This document shows, in pieces, positions 1 to 8,954 of a stretch of 64,000 bases of DNA. Each line of letters opens with the position of its first letter. The stretch's first letter is position 1. Below the pieces are notes generated by a model. That model did not search any database. It saw only the letters and a list, made by a program, of their open reading frames with translations, and was not told the DNA's origin. The position numbers were made by a program, and so were the translations under genes. Origin of the DNA: Marinobacter sp. F4206 (GTDB lineage Bacteria; Pseudomonadota; Gammaproteobacteria; Pseudomonadales; Oleiphilaceae); NCBI RefSeq assembly GCF_019392195.1, contig NZ_JAHXKI010000002.1, positions 930,001 to 994,000 of the forward strand. Reading direction: 5' to 3'.

Positions 1-207
1 CATGGTATCCCGGGTACTGACCCGGGCTTCGTACTGCAGGGCAAGGTCCCGCAGGGCTGCCTGACGGGCATCGGCGCGCGCCGACTCCACATCCCCATGG
101 ACAATGGTGCCGTGGCCGACGCCCTCAAGCACAATGGCGTGAACAGTGCCGGTAAAAGCCAGTACCGTCGCCAACAGAATGCATCGTAGTACCCTGAATA
201 GCACCAT
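1..207 (-). CDS. flgT: FlgT-like flagellar assembly protein (3' part outside window)
   Basis: The reading frame runs off the left edge, so only the first 69 residues are visible. They begin with a hydrophobic signal peptide (residues about 4-21, ending VHA) followed by a segment in which a short beta-like stretch precedes an Ala/Arg-rich helix (ESARADARQAALRDLALQY). This layout is that of the N-terminal domain of FlgT, the periplasmic H-ring protein of sheathed or sodium-driven flagella. The FlgP-like lipoprotein gene lies 27 bp upstream on the same strand, which is the usual partner. The ATG at 205-207 follows a GAGGC ribosome-binding site. Assignment rests on the N-terminus and context only; another LPP20-like envelope protein is possible. 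Confidence 0.62.
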   Translation of the reverse strand, partial: MVLFRVLRCILLATVLAFTGTVHAIVLEGVGHGTIVHGDVESARADARQAALRDLALQYEARVSTRDTM

Positions 208-234
208 GAAATAAAGCCTCAAAATGCCTGCGGA

Positions 235-771
235 TCAGTCAAGATAGTACAGAGAGTCGACACCCTTACTCTGGACGTCGCCGATGCTGTCGTTATCCCG
301 TGGCATGGGGATCGGGCACAAATCCTGGACCTGATCATCCGCGACCTTCGACACACAGGCGCGGAACCTCGGCTCCAGTTTCAGTTCCATCACGGTTTCA
401 ACCACGCCGTCGCTGTGCTCGTTCACTGCCACCATTTTGGCGCCGCGAATGTAGCTGTCGACATAGGTACGGAAGGTGTCATTGCGCAGGACAAAGTCAT
501 TCACCGTGGAGCTGCCGTAAATGACCGTCCCGTACACACGCTCGGCAAGATTGCGATAGGCATCAAGCTGCGACGCCCGCCTGGCCAACAGTCGTTTGCG
601 GGTGTTCAGGCGGTCCCTGGAGGCATCCTCATAGGTGCCGAAGCCGCTGACCCGAACGGTAATCGGTTCCAGTTGGGCGTCACGCTGATCCGCATCCTGA
701 TACCCGCCATTCGACGCACACGCGCCGAGTGCCAGGGCAAGAACGGGAACAACTATCCTGCGAAGGTTCAT
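235..771 (-). CDS. flgP: FlgP-like LPP20 family outer membrane lipoprotein
   Basis: This encodes a 178-residue lipoprotein. The signal peptide ends in a lipobox (LGAC, Cys18), so the mature protein should be lipid-anchored in the outer membrane. The central part (about residues 50-145) resembles the LPP20/FlgP fold, with an Arg/Lys-rich helix (RLNTRKRLLARRASQ) after a short beta strand. FlgP forms or stabilises the basal-body outer disk and is encoded with FlgO and FlgT. Here flgT follows 27 bp downstream, but no flgO is seen upstream. The frame is open 31 codons further upstream, but the ATG at 769-771 is preferred because the signal peptide begins there and an AGAGTGG ribosome-binding site precedes it. 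Confidence 0.72.
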   Translation of the reverse strand: MNLRRIVVPVLALALGACASNGGYQDADQRDAQLEPITVRVSGFGTYEDASRDRLNTRKRLLARRASQLDAYRNLAERVYGTVIYGSSTVNDFVLRNDTFRTYVDSYIRGAKMVAVNEHSDGVVETVMELKLEPRFRACVSKVADDQVQDLCPIPMPRDNDSIGDVQSKGVDSLYYLD

Positions 772-1029
772 TTCCACTCTCCGAAAAACATCATTTCCGG
801 ATCGCCATGAAAGATTCACGCCAGTTTCCCTAAGCCACTGATATTCCTGCCCACAAACCATCACATCCCAACCCCGGATTCCGGAGCGGCAAAAAACTGC
901 CTCCGTTTACATATCGAAAACAAACCGTTACCGCTTAGGTCATGCTTCGCCCCGGGTTCTGCTCTAACCTCTTATTTCCAAGACATTTATCAGCATTATT
1001 GCCCGCTCTCGTAACAGGACACTTCATAA

Positions 1030-2331
1030 ATGCATAACAACCGCCTGACCAAACTGTCCCTGGCCATTGGCCTGTCTGTGGCCTCTGCCTCCGTGCTGGC
1101 CAGCCCCCAGCAATTCATGTCGGCCCGCTCATTCGCAATGGGTGGCACCGGTGTGGCGACCGCCCACCCCGCTGACGCAGCGGCCACGAATCCGGCCATG
1201 ATGGCAGGCAACCATCACGACTGGTCAGACGATTTCGGCCTGATACTGCCGTCGGTAAATGCCCGGGCAGCGGACGAGGAAGAAACCATTGATCAGGTCG
1301 ATGACATTCAGGATGTGATCGACCAGTTTGAATCGGCGATCTCCGGTTTCGACCCGAATACCGACGATCCCCAGAGCATCCAGGACAGCGCCGCGGACCT
1401 CCGTGATCGTCTGGTGAACTTTGATCAGGATACCGTGCGGGTCAACGCCGGGCTGGGCCTGGCCCTGGCGATACCCAGCAAAACGATCTCCGTTGGTTTC
1501 TTCACCAACGCCAACCTGACCGCCACGGTTCGTGGCGAACTCGATGACAATGACGAAGCCCTGCTCGACGCGGTTGCCAGCGCGGCCACGGCACAGGATG
1601 TCGACAACGCCCTCGATAATGTGACCAATACCGATGGCAGCCTTCAACTGGACTCCCGGGGACGGATTCTGGCCTCGGCGGTCGGAGAAGTGGGCATCAG
1701 TTTCGCCCGGCAGTTTGAGCTGAACAACGGCGACCGATTCCAGCTCGGCCTGTCGCCCAAGCTTGTGGAACTTCGCACGTTCCAGTACACCGAAACGGTT
1801 TCCGGGTTTGAAGACGACGACTTCGACGCCGATGAAAACCAGACCGACAAGAGCGGTTTTAACGTCGACATCGGCGCTGCCTACCGGTTTGGCGAGGATC
1901 GCCAGTGGAACGCCGGACTGACCGTCAAGAACCTGATCCCGATGGAACTGGATTCTGCCCGGAGCAAGCCGGCCCTTGAGCAGCAGTACACCCTGAAACT
2001 CGACCCCATGGTTACCGCGGGTATCGCCCACAACAGCGAGTACCACGTCATCACCGCCGAGCTCGACCTGACCAAGAAAGAGGCCTTCGGCTACGAGGAC
2101 GACACCCAGTGGCTGGCCCTGGGTGCGGAATTCGATGCCTACCGTTATGCCCAGTTGCGGGTCGGGGTGCGCCACAACCTGGCCAGCAATGACAACAACG
2201 ACGGCATTGAGGAAGAGACCCAGTTTACAGCCGGTTTTGGTCTGAACCTGATGGGCGTGCGCATGGATCTGGGCGCACTCTACAGCGACGCCGACGTGGG
2301 CGCGGCCCTGGAGTTCGGCACCGAATTCTGA
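1030..2331 (+). CDS. TraF-like (PF13729-type) outer membrane beta-barrel protein
   Basis: A 433-residue protein with a signal peptide (cleavage near Ala24) and a C-terminal Phe typical of BAM-inserted barrels. Residues 33-58 contain the motif ARSFAMGGTGVA followed by DAAATNPA, shared by FadL/TraF-like barrels and by proteins annotated as conjugal transfer protein TraF (PF13729), although no conjugation genes are near. An acidic, helical stretch (about residues 78-125) lies between the N-terminal plug-like segment and the barrel strands. A Rho-independent terminator follows immediately, so the gene is probably monocistronic. Substrate and role cannot be read from the sequence; a FadL-like uptake porin is the alternative. 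Confidence 0.62.
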   Translation: MHNNRLTKLSLAIGLSVASASVLASPQQFMSARSFAMGGTGVATAHPADAAATNPAMMAGNHHDWSDDFGLILPSVNARAADEEETIDQVDDIQDVIDQFESAISGFDPNTDDPQSIQDSAADLRDRLVNFDQDTVRVNAGLGLALAIPSKTISVGFFTNANLTATVRGELDDNDEALLDAVASAATAQDVDNALDNVTNTDGSLQLDSRGRILASAVGEVGISFARQFELNNGDRFQLGLSPKLVELRTFQYTETVSGFEDDDFDADENQTDKSGFNVDIGAAYRFGEDRQWNAGLTVKNLIPMELDSARSKPALEQQYTLKLDPMVTAGIAHNSEYHVITAELDLTKKEAFGYEDDTQWLALGAEFDAYRYAQLRVGVRHNLASNDNNDGIEEETQFTAGFGLNLMGVRMDLGALYSDADVGAALEFGTEF

Positions 2332-2353
2332 CCCCGCACAGTGTGGTCAACAA

Positions 2354-2385
2354 AGCCCGCCCGGTTTTGACCGGCCGGGCTTTTT
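2354..2385 (+). terminator. Rho-independent terminator after the TraF-like gene
   Basis: A 12-bp GC-rich stem with one mismatch (AGCCCGCCCGGT and ACCGGCCGGGCT) with a 4-nt loop is followed by a run of five T. It sits 22 bp after the stop codon of the upstream gene and separates it from cca. Confidence 0.85.
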
Positions 2386-2470
2386 CTGTGTCTGCCGCCT
2401 CTGGTTTGCCTCTCCCCTTCAGGAGCCGGATAATCCCCGGATTGACTACTTGAGAGGAAACTACCCGTTC

Positions 2471-3601
2471 ATGCAAACCTATCTGGTTGGTGGCGCTGTC
2501 CGTGATGAACTGCTGGGTCTGGAGGTCAAGGATCGGGACTGGGTCGTTGTCGGGGCCACTCCCGACAAGATGCTGGATCGGGGCTTCAAACAGGTGGGCG
2601 CGGATTTCCCGGTCTTCTTACACCCCGGTACCCGCGAGGAATATGCCCTGGCCCGTACTGAGCGCAAGCAGGGCCACGGCTATCACGGCTTCAGCGTTTA
2701 CAGCGCGCCCGATGTCACCCTGGAGGAGGATCTCAAGCGTCGCGACCTCACCATCAATGCCATGGCCAGAAGCGAACAGGGCCAGATCATCGACCCGTTC
2801 CACGGCCGGCAGGATATCGACAAGCGCCTGTTGCGCCACGTTTCCGAGGCGTTTTCCGAAGACCCCCTGCGGATTCTCAGAACCGCCAGATTTGCCGCCC
2901 GGTTCCAGCCCCTGGGCTTCCGGGTGTGCGAGGAAACCATGGCCCTGATGCGCCGGATGGTGGCATACGGAGAAGTGGACCATCTCGTGGCCGAACGGGT
3001 GTGGCAGGAGTTCCAGCGGGCCCTCCATGAACAGGAGCCAGTTGCCTTCTTCGAAGTGCTGAGGGACTGTGGCGCGCTCGCCAGCCTGATACCGGAACTG
3101 ACACAGGAAGGCCGGTTCGAGCAGGCCATGGCAGCGCTTCGCTGCAGCCATGGCGAGCAGGGCTCAACCGAAGAACGCGTTGCCGCACTCATGTCTCCGG
3201 TCCCCAAGCCTGACTGCGAGCGGCGCATGGCCGCGCTCAAAGCGCCGAACGACTGCCAGAATCTGGCCTGCCTTGTGGCGGAGTTCATCCCGGCCATCCG
3301 TCATCCGGACGCCACCGGTACCGGCCTAATCTCGGCCGAGAACCTGCTTTCGTTACTTGACGCAGCTGACCTCTGGCGCCGTCCGGAACGATTTGCGGCG
3401 CTGCTGAAGGTGTTGGCCTGCGCCCTGCCGAAATCGGACCAGCCTACCCTCCAACTGCTGGAACAGAGTGCCAATTGCGCATCCGGCGTAGAGCCGAGAA
3501 CGCTGATGGCTGAGGGATTCAAGGGCAAGGCACTGGGCGAAGCAATCCGCCATGAGCGCCTGCGTCGTATAGAGCAGGCACTGTCCCACTCTTCCAACTG
3601 A
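2471..3601 (+). CDS. cca: CCA tRNA nucleotidyltransferase
   Basis: Adds or repairs the 3' CCA end of tRNAs in the cytoplasm. The class II nucleotidyltransferase core is clear: the GGAVRD motif at residues 7-12, the catalytic Asp pair in KDRD (D21 and D23), the RRDLTINAMA motif, and the EDPLRILRTARFAARF helix of the neck domain. At 376 residues it is shorter than E. coli Cca (about 410), and the C-terminal HD phosphohydrolase motif (HDLGKG in relatives) is absent; residues about 215-260 there are low in recognisable motifs. The ATG at 2471 is chosen because homologues start MQxYLVGG; a TTG at 2450 is in frame. The SDR gene follows after 9 bp. Confidence 0.93.
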   Translation: MQTYLVGGAVRDELLGLEVKDRDWVVVGATPDKMLDRGFKQVGADFPVFLHPGTREEYALARTERKQGHGYHGFSVYSAPDVTLEEDLKRRDLTINAMARSEQGQIIDPFHGRQDIDKRLLRHVSEAFSEDPLRILRTARFAARFQPLGFRVCEETMALMRRMVAYGEVDHLVAERVWQEFQRALHEQEPVAFFEVLRDCGALASLIPELTQEGRFEQAMAALRCSHGEQGSTEERVAALMSPVPKPDCERRMAALKAPNDCQNLACLVAEFIPAIRHPDATGTGLISAENLLSLLDAADLWRRPERFAALLKVLACALPKSDQPTLQLLEQSANCASGVEPRTLMAEGFKGKALGEAIRHERLRRIEQALSHSSN

Positions 3602-3610
3602 GGAACCATC

Positions 3611-4357
3611 ATGGCCGATACCGCTCCCGTTGCCCTGATAACCGGCGCTGCCCATCGCCTGGGCGCAAGAACCGCTCAGGCCCTGCACGACCGCGGCTGG
3701 AACACTGTCATTCACTACCGCAGCCGAAGGGAACAGGCCGAGACGCTGGCAGCCAGCCTGAACCGGATTCGCCCGGAGTCAGCCACTGCCCTGCAGGCGG
3801 ATCTGAGCGACCTCGATCAGGTCCGGAGTCTCGGTGAAGTGTCGGCCGCCCAATGGGGCAGGCTGGACGGGCTGGTGAACAATGCCTCCGTGTTTTATCC
3901 CAACGCCACCCCGGAGGCGCGCCCTGAAGACTGGGACGCCATTCTCCATACCAACCTGAGGGCGCCGTTCTTTCTGCTCCAGTCATGCCTTCCGGCGCTT
4001 CGAGAGCAGGGCGGCAGTGTGGTCAATATGATCGATATCTACAGCGAAAAGCCGCTGACCGACCACCCGCTGTATTGCGCCAGCAAGGCCGGACTCGCAG
4101 CGCTGACCCGGTCCTGGGCCAAGGACCTGGCACCGGCCATCCGGGTTAACGGGGTGTCGCCCGGGGCAATCCTCTGGCCGGAAGGCGATGCCTCGGTCGA
4201 CGACAGCCACCAGCAGACGATCCTGAACAAGACGCCGATGGCAAGGACTGGCCAGCCTGATGATATCGCCCGGACCATTGCCTTCCTGATGTGCGATGCG
4301 CCCTTTGTGACTGGCCAGATCCTGCCGGTGGATGGTGGACGTAGCCTGAACATGTGA
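3611..4357 (+). CDS. folM: Pteridine reductase-like short-chain dehydrogenase
   Basis: A 248-residue NAD(P)H-dependent short-chain dehydrogenase. The cofactor motif is TGAAHRLG (residues 11-18), the form with Arg and Leu found in pteridine reductases (PTR1/FolM) rather than the usual TGxxxGxG of sugar or ketoacyl reductases. The NNAS motif is at residues 90-93, the catalytic Tyr155 and Lys159 are in YCASK, and an Asp (D142 in IDIYSEKP) replaces the usual catalytic Ser, as in PTR1. FolM reduces dihydromonapterin or dihydrofolate. It follows cca by 9 bp, which suggests co-transcription. Naming as folM is by family resemblance; the substrate is not proven. Confidence 0.8.
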   Translation: MADTAPVALITGAAHRLGARTAQALHDRGWNTVIHYRSRREQAETLAASLNRIRPESATALQADLSDLDQVRSLGEVSAAQWGRLDGLVNNASVFYPNATPEARPEDWDAILHTNLRAPFFLLQSCLPALREQGGSVVNMIDIYSEKPLTDHPLYCASKAGLAALTRSWAKDLAPAIRVNGVSPGAILWPEGDASVDDSHQQTILNKTPMARTGQPDDIARTIAFLMCDAPFVTGQILPVDGGRSLNM

Positions 4358-4472
4358 CCGCTGCTTTGGTCCCTTTGGCCGTTCGGCGCTTTCCGGATAC
4401 AATGGCGGCAGAGTCCCATTCTGTCCGCGCGGTCACCCCGGGATCCGCGCCCAATCGAACCGGAGAACACCC

Positions 4473-5651
4473 ATGCGTGATGTCGTCATCGTTGCAGCCA
4501 AACGTACTGCCATCGGAACCTTTGGTGGTGGCTTGTCGAGCCTGCGCGCCGACCAGTTAGGCACCGCGGTCATCAAGGCCATCCTGGAAGATACCGGCGT
4601 CCCCGCTGATCAGATTAATGAAGTCGTGCTCGGCCAGGTTCTGACCGCAGGCTGCGGCCAGAACCCGGCCCGTCAATCCTCGATCAACGCAGGCATCCCG
4701 GCATCCGTACCGGCCATGACCATCAACAAGGTCTGCGGCTCCGGCCTGAAAGCCGTTCATATGGCGGTCCAGGCGATTCGCTGCGGCGACGCCGAACTGA
4801 TGATTGCCGGCGGTCAGGAGAGCATGAGCCAGGCCCCCCACGTCCTGCCTAACAGCCGTAACGGCCAGCGCATGGGCAACTGGAACATGGTCGACACGAT
4901 GATAACAGACGGCCTCTGGGACGCCTTCAACGACTACCACATGGGCGTTACGGCCGAGAACATTGTCGAGAAGTATGGCATCAGCCGTGAGGAGCAGGAT
5001 GAGTTTGCCGCTGCCTCCCAGCAGAAAGCGGTGGCCGCGCGCGAAGCCGGTTATTTTGATGGCCAGATCGTACCGGTGTCGATCCCCCAGCGGAAAGGCG
5101 ATCCGATCGTGGTCAGCGAAGACGAAGGTCCACGGGACGGCGTCACCGGCGAAGGCCTGGGGAAATTGCGTCCGGCGTTCAAGAAAGACGGCACCGTTAC
5201 CGCGGGCAATGCCTCGTCCCTGAACGATGGGGCCGCAGCGGTGATGGTGTGCAGTGCCGACAAGGCCAAAGAGCTTGGGCTGACCCCGCTTGCCACCATC
5301 AAGGCGCACGCCAACGCCGGAGTGGATCCGACCATCATGGGTACCGGCCCGATCCCTGCCAGCCAGCGCTGCCTGAAACTGGCGGGCTGGAGCGTTGACG
5401 ACCTCGACCTGATTGAAGCCAACGAAGCCTTCGCCGCCCAGGCTATCTCCGTCAACCGGGATCTGGGCTGGGATACCAGCAAGGTGAACGTGAATGGCGG
5501 CGCCATTGCCCTGGGCCACCCGATTGGCGCCTCCGGTTGCCGGGTCCTGGTATCGCTGCTGCATGAAATGGTCCGGCGCGACGCCCACAAAGGCCTCGCC
5601 ACCCTGTGCATCGGCGGTGGCATGGGCGTTGCCCTGGCTGTCGAGCGCTGA
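4473..5651 (+). CDS. phaA: Acetyl-CoA C-acetyltransferase (thiolase)
   Basis: A 392-residue biosynthetic-type thiolase that condenses two acetyl-CoA to acetoacetyl-CoA or runs the reverse cleavage. The acyl-accepting Cys88 lies in [11 protein letters not shown], the active-site His in GHPIGASG and the second Cys in the C-terminal LCIGGGMG motif. The length and motifs match AtoB/PhaA enzymes. The downstream trmL starts 5 bp after the stop, so both may share a transcript. No phaB or phaC is in the window, so a role in polyhydroxybutyrate synthesis, ketone-body use or amino-acid degradation cannot be chosen here. Confidence 0.9.
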   Translation: MRDVVIVAAKRTAIGTFGGGLSSLRADQLGTAVIKAILEDTGVPADQINEVVLGQVLTAGCGQNPARQSSINAGIPASVPAMTINKVCGSGLKAVHMAVQAIRCGDAELMIAGGQESMSQAPHVLPNSRNGQRMGNWNMVDTMITDGLWDAFNDYHMGVTAENIVEKYGISREEQDEFAAASQQKAVAAREAGYFDGQIVPVSIPQRKGDPIVVSEDEGPRDGVTGEGLGKLRPAFKKDGTVTAGNASSLNDGAAAVMVCSADKAKELGLTPLATIKAHANAGVDPTIMGTGPIPASQRCLKLAGWSVDDLDLIEANEAFAAQAISVNRDLGWDTSKVNVNGGAIALGHPIGASGCRVLVSLLHEMVRRDAHKGLATLCIGGGMGVALAVER

Positions 5652-5656
5652 GCGCG

Positions 5657-6121
5657 ATGCTGAATGTGGTGCTGTACGAGCCGGAGATTCCGCCGAACAC
5701 GGGGAACATCATCCGGCTGTGCGCCAACACGGGCTGTCAGCTGCATCTGATCCAACCCCTGGGGTTTACCCTGGAGGACAAACAGATGCGGAGGGCCGGG
5801 CTGGATTACAGCGAGTACGCCACCGTCCGGATACATGAGAACTATCAGGCTTTTCTCGACACAGAGCAGCCAAAACGGCTGTTCGGGCTCACAACCAAGG
5901 CCAGCCGTCGGTATCATGAAGTGAGTTACCGGGCCGGTGATTACCTTATGTTTGGCCCCGAGACCCGGGGTTTACCCGCCAATGTGCGGGAAGGCCTGGC
6001 ACCGGAGTGTCGGCTGAGAGTGCCGATGCGAAGGGAGAGCCGCAGTCTTAACCTGTCCAATACCGCAGCTCTGGTGGTTTACGAAGCCTGGCGACAACTG
6101 GGATTTGAGGGTGCCATCTGA
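5657..6121 (+). CDS. trmL: tRNA (cytidine(34)-2'-O)-methyltransferase TrmL
   Basis: A 154-residue SPOUT-fold methyltransferase that 2'-O-methylates the wobble base of leucine tRNAs (CmAA and cmnm5UmAA anticodons in E. coli). The three knot motifs are present: [14 protein letters not shown] near the N-terminus, FGPETRGLP, and the C-terminal [15 protein letters not shown] that binds S-adenosylmethionine. The ATG at 5657 gives the standard [13 protein letters not shown]-terminus, and the frame upstream lies inside the thiolase gene. A terminator follows 16 bp after the stop. Confidence 0.94.
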   Translation: MLNVVLYEPEIPPNTGNIIRLCANTGCQLHLIQPLGFTLEDKQMRRAGLDYSEYATVRIHENYQAFLDTEQPKRLFGLTTKASRRYHEVSYRAGDYLMFGPETRGLPANVREGLAPECRLRVPMRRESRSLNLSNTAALVVYEAWRQLGFEGAI

Positions 6122-6137
6122 GCCCCTGTTCCAGACA

Positions 6138-6166
6138 TAAAAAAACCGGCCGAAGCCGGTTTTTTT
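6138..6166. terminator. Bidirectional terminator between trmL and secB
   Basis: A stem of ACCGGC and GCCGGT with a CGAA loop is flanked by an A-run on the left and a T-run on the right, so it can terminate transcription from both sides. It lies between the convergent trmL and secB genes. Confidence 0.9.
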
Positions 6167-6184
6167 ATACAAGGTCGGGCAGAT

Positions 6185-6688
6185 TCAGTGGGTCTGCTGC
6201 TCTTCCTTGGCCTCACCCGCTGCTTCGTCTTGCTTGCGCTTGAGCGCCTGGGCGTAAATCGCGTCGAAATTCACCGGCGCCAGCATCAGGGCCGGGAAAC
6301 TACCCTTGCCAACGATGCCATCGATGGCTTCACGGGCATACGGGAACAGAATAGTCGGGCAATAGGCGCCCAGCATCTGGCCCAGTTGCGCGCCCTCAAT
6401 ACCCTGCACCAGGAATACACCCGCCTGCTGGATCTCGACGATGTAGGCAACCTTCTCACCCACCTTGGCGGTAACCGTCAGGGACAACACCACTTCATAC
6501 TGGTTGTCGCTTACCTTGTTGTGCGAGGTGTTCAGATCCATATTGACCTGCGGCTTCCACTGCTCCTGAAACACCAGCGGAGAATTCGGTGATTCGAAAG
6601 ACAGGTCCTTCACATAGATGCGCTGAAGGGCAAACTGGGGTTGGTTTTCGTTTTCACTGCCTGCTGCGGCTTGCTGATTCTCAGCCAT
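6185..6688 (-). CDS. secB: Protein-export chaperone SecB
   Basis: A 167-residue cytosolic chaperone that keeps precursor proteins unfolded and passes them to SecA. The conserved core is clear: FALQRIYVKDLSFESPNSP, the WKPQVNMDLNT segment, and the GAYCPTILFPYAREAID motif near the C-terminus. The acidic, Gln-rich tail (AGEAKEEQQTH) is typical. An AAAGGA ribosome-binding site precedes the ATG. The rhodanese-like gene lies 142 bp upstream on the same strand, an arrangement common in gammaproteobacteria, but the grxC gene that often sits between them is absent. Confidence 0.96.
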   Translation of the reverse strand: MAENQQAAAGSENENQPQFALQRIYVKDLSFESPNSPLVFQEQWKPQVNMDLNTSHNKVSDNQYEVVLSLTVTAKVGEKVAYIVEIQQAGVFLVQGIEGAQLGQMLGAYCPTILFPYAREAIDGIVGKGSFPALMLAPVNFDAIYAQALKRKQDEAAGEAKEEQQTH

Positions 6689-6830
6689 GTTCAGTCCTTT
6701 CGTTCTCGATCAGGGGCTCTGGGCCCGTTGTTATGAAGTGTGCTGCCGGAACAGTTTACTGCGTGGCTCCGCCGGCTAATGTGAAACAGTGCGGCAGATT
6801 CCGGTTCAGATCAAGGGCCAGCCAGCACCG

Positions 6831-7247
6831 TTACTTTTTCACCAGGGGCAGGTTGCTGGCCTTCCAGTCGGCCACACCGCCATTGAGCCGGACCACATTC
6901 GAAAAGCCTTCGGCATTTAGTTGCTTCACTGCCATGGCAGAATGCTGGCCCATCTTATCGGCAACAATGATCTGCTTCTCCTTGAACTTGTTCAGCTCCG
7001 CCGCGCGGCTCTTGAGGCTGTTCAGGGGAATATTGACCGAACCGGTAATCCGGCCTTCGCCAAACTCCTTCCGGTCGCGGATATCCACCACCACGGCCTC
7101 ATCCTTGTTGATCAGCGTCACAGCCCCCTGCGCGGATATTTTTGCCCCACCCCGGCGGGACTCAAGCAACAGGATGGCCAGCAGGAACGCCACGAACAGC
7201 GACACAAGAATGTAGTGGTTAACAACGAATTCGAACAAGCGATCCAT
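6831..7247 (-). CDS. yibN: Membrane-anchored rhodanese-like protein (YibN) without catalytic Cys
   Basis: A 138-residue protein with one N-terminal transmembrane helix (about residues 10-28) and a cytoplasmic rhodanese domain (VVDIRDRKEFGEGRITGSVNIPL, then NGGVADW). The active-site loop reads ADKMGQHS: the position of the sulfur-carrying Cys holds Asp97. Sulfurtransferase activity is therefore unlikely, and the domain may act in binding only. Its position upstream of secB and divergent from gpmI matches yibN of other gammaproteobacteria. It starts with ATG after AGGGT. Confidence 0.82.
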   Translation of the reverse strand: MDRLFEFVVNHYILVSLFVAFLLAILLLESRRGGAKISAQGAVTLINKDEAVVVDIRDRKEFGEGRITGSVNIPLNSLKSRAAELNKFKEKQIIVADKMGQHSAMAVKQLNAEGFSNVVRLNGGVADWKASNLPLVKK

Positions 7248-7276
7248 GAAAATACCCTGAAAAATAATTTGGCAGG

Positions 7277-7305
7277 ATTATACACACCCGGGCCCGGTCA
7301 CAGAA
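7277..7305 (-). promoter_or_regulatory. Probable sigma-70 promoter of yibN
   Basis: Read on the minus strand, a perfect TATAAT (-10, at 7277-7282) lies 30 bp before the yibN start. The best -35 at 17-bp spacing is TTCTGT, which is weak. The call depends mainly on the -10 box. Confidence 0.4.
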
Positions 7306-7389
7306 GGCGGCCGACATGGCTTGTGCGAATGAAAACGGTTAGAATCTGCACTCCCGTTTACTTACATTTTCACCAAACCGGATGAAGTG

Positions 7390-8937
7390 ATGACCGCGAC
7401 CCGCAAGCCGACTGCACTCATTATCCTGGATGGCTGGGGCCACCGTGACCCGGCTGAAGACAACGCCATCAGCAACGCCAGCACGCCGTTCTGGGACAAG
7501 CTCTGGCAGAACCAGCCCAAGACCCTGATCAACACCTCGGGTATGTTTGTCGGGCTGCCCCAGGGCCAGATGGGCAACTCGGAAGTCGGACACATGAATC
7601 TGGGCGCCGGTCGTGTCGTCTACCAGAGCCTGACCCGCATCGACAAGGATCTTGAGGACGGCACCTTCCAGAAGAATGAGGTGCTCTGCGCCGCCATCGA
7701 CAAGGCGGTCAGCAGCGGTCGCGCGGTTCACCTGATGGGCCTGATGTCGCCCGGCGGCGTTCACAGCCACGAGGACCACATCATCGCCGGCGCCGAACTG
7801 GCCGCAGCCCGGGGCGCGAAAGAAGTCTACATCCACGCCTTCCTTGACGGCCGGGACATGCCGCCACGCAGCGCCAAGCCCTCCCTGGAAAAAGCCGCTG
7901 CCCGGCTGGCAAGCCTGGGCGTTGGCCGGGTCGCCTCCATCGTAGGCCGCTACTATGCCATGGACCGCGACAACCGCTGGGACCGCGTGGAAGCCGCTTA
8001 CAACCTGATGACCCAGGGCACTGCCGAATTCACCGCTGCGGACCCGGTAAGCGGCCTTGAGCAGGCGTACGAGCGCGGCGAAAACGACGAATTCGTAAAA
8101 CCAACCCGGATTCACGCCGCTGGCGAGCCTGAAGGCACCATCAACGACGGCGACACCGTTTTGTTCATGAACTTCCGCGCCGATCGTGCCCGCGAGATGA
8201 CCCGCACCTTCGTCGAGCAGGATTTCGACGGCTTCGACCGCCGGAAGCACCCGGAACTGGCCGATTTTGTGATGCTCACCGAGTATGCGGCAGACATCAA
8301 GACCAGCTGCGCCTACCCGCCCGAGCAACTCGTCAATGGCCTGGGTCAGTACGTCGCCGACCAGAACAAAACGCAGCTGCGCATTTCGGAAACTGAAAAG
8401 TACGCCCACGTCACCTTCTTTTTCAACGGCGGCCTTGAGACCCCGTTCAACGGCGAAGACCGTATTCTGGTGCCTTCCCCGAAGGTGGCCACCTACGATC
8501 TGCAGCCGGAAATGAGCGCGCCGGAAGTCACGGACAAGCTGGTTGAGGCTATCAGGAGCGGCAAGTACGACCTGATCGTGTGCAACTACGCCAACGGCGA
8601 TATGGTCGGACACACTGGCAAACTGGACGCCGCCATCAAGGCTGCCGAATGCCTGGACGAGTGCGTCCGGCGTGTGGTCGAAGCCCTCGACGAAGTCGGC
8701 GGTGAATCGCTGATCACGGCGGACCACGGCAACTGCGAGCAGATGACCGACCCGGAATCCGGCCAGGTCCATACTGCCCACACCATCGGCCCGGTTCCGC
8801 TGATCTACACCGGTCCGCGCAAGGTGTCCCTGCTGGATGATGGCAGCCTGAGCGATGTCGCCCCGACCCTGCTGACCCTGATGGGTATGGACCAACCCGA
8901 GGAGATGACCGGACACAGCCTGGTCAAAATCGATTGA
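7390..8937 (+). CDS. gpmI: 2,3-bisphosphoglycerate-independent phosphoglycerate mutase
   Basis: A 515-residue, Mn-dependent glycolytic and gluconeogenic enzyme interconverting 3- and 2-phosphoglycerate. The alkaline-phosphatase-superfamily metal site is visible: LDGWG near the N-terminus, the phosphorylated Ser64 in GNSEVGHMN, and the C-terminal [13 protein letters not shown] and ITADHGNCE motifs. The phosphoglycerate-binding domain ([16 protein letters not shown]) is intact. ATG at 7390 is used rather than the GTG one codon upstream. The stop overlaps the region before envC by only 17 bp, so gpmI, envC, ctpA and yibQ likely form one operon, as in many gammaproteobacteria. Confidence 0.97.
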   Translation: MTATRKPTALIILDGWGHRDPAEDNAISNASTPFWDKLWQNQPKTLINTSGMFVGLPQGQMGNSEVGHMNLGAGRVVYQSLTRIDKDLEDGTFQKNEVLCAAIDKAVSSGRAVHLMGLMSPGGVHSHEDHIIAGAELAAARGAKEVYIHAFLDGRDMPPRSAKPSLEKAAARLASLGVGRVASIVGRYYAMDRDNRWDRVEAAYNLMTQGTAEFTAADPVSGLEQAYERGENDEFVKPTRIHAAGEPEGTINDGDTVLFMNFRADRAREMTRTFVEQDFDGFDRRKHPELADFVMLTEYAADIKTSCAYPPEQLVNGLGQYVADQNKTQLRISETEKYAHVTFFFNGGLETPFNGEDRILVPSPKVATYDLQPEMSAPEVTDKLVEAIRSGKYDLIVCNYANGDMVGHTGKLDAAIKAAECLDECVRRVVEALDEVGGESLITADHGNCEQMTDPESGQVHTAHTIGPVPLIYTGPRKVSLLDDGSLSDVAPTLLTLMGMDQPEEMTGHSLVKID

Positions 8938-8954
8938 TCTCAGGGCAGATAGCC

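Noticed and set aside
890-915. Sigma-54-like promoter upstream of flgP
   Set aside because: On the minus strand GG and GC are 11 bp apart instead of 12, so RpoN spacing is not met.
1030-2331. Conjugation system because of TraF similarity
   Set aside because: No other transfer genes are nearby, and PF13729-type barrels are common on chromosomes of marine gammaproteobacteria.
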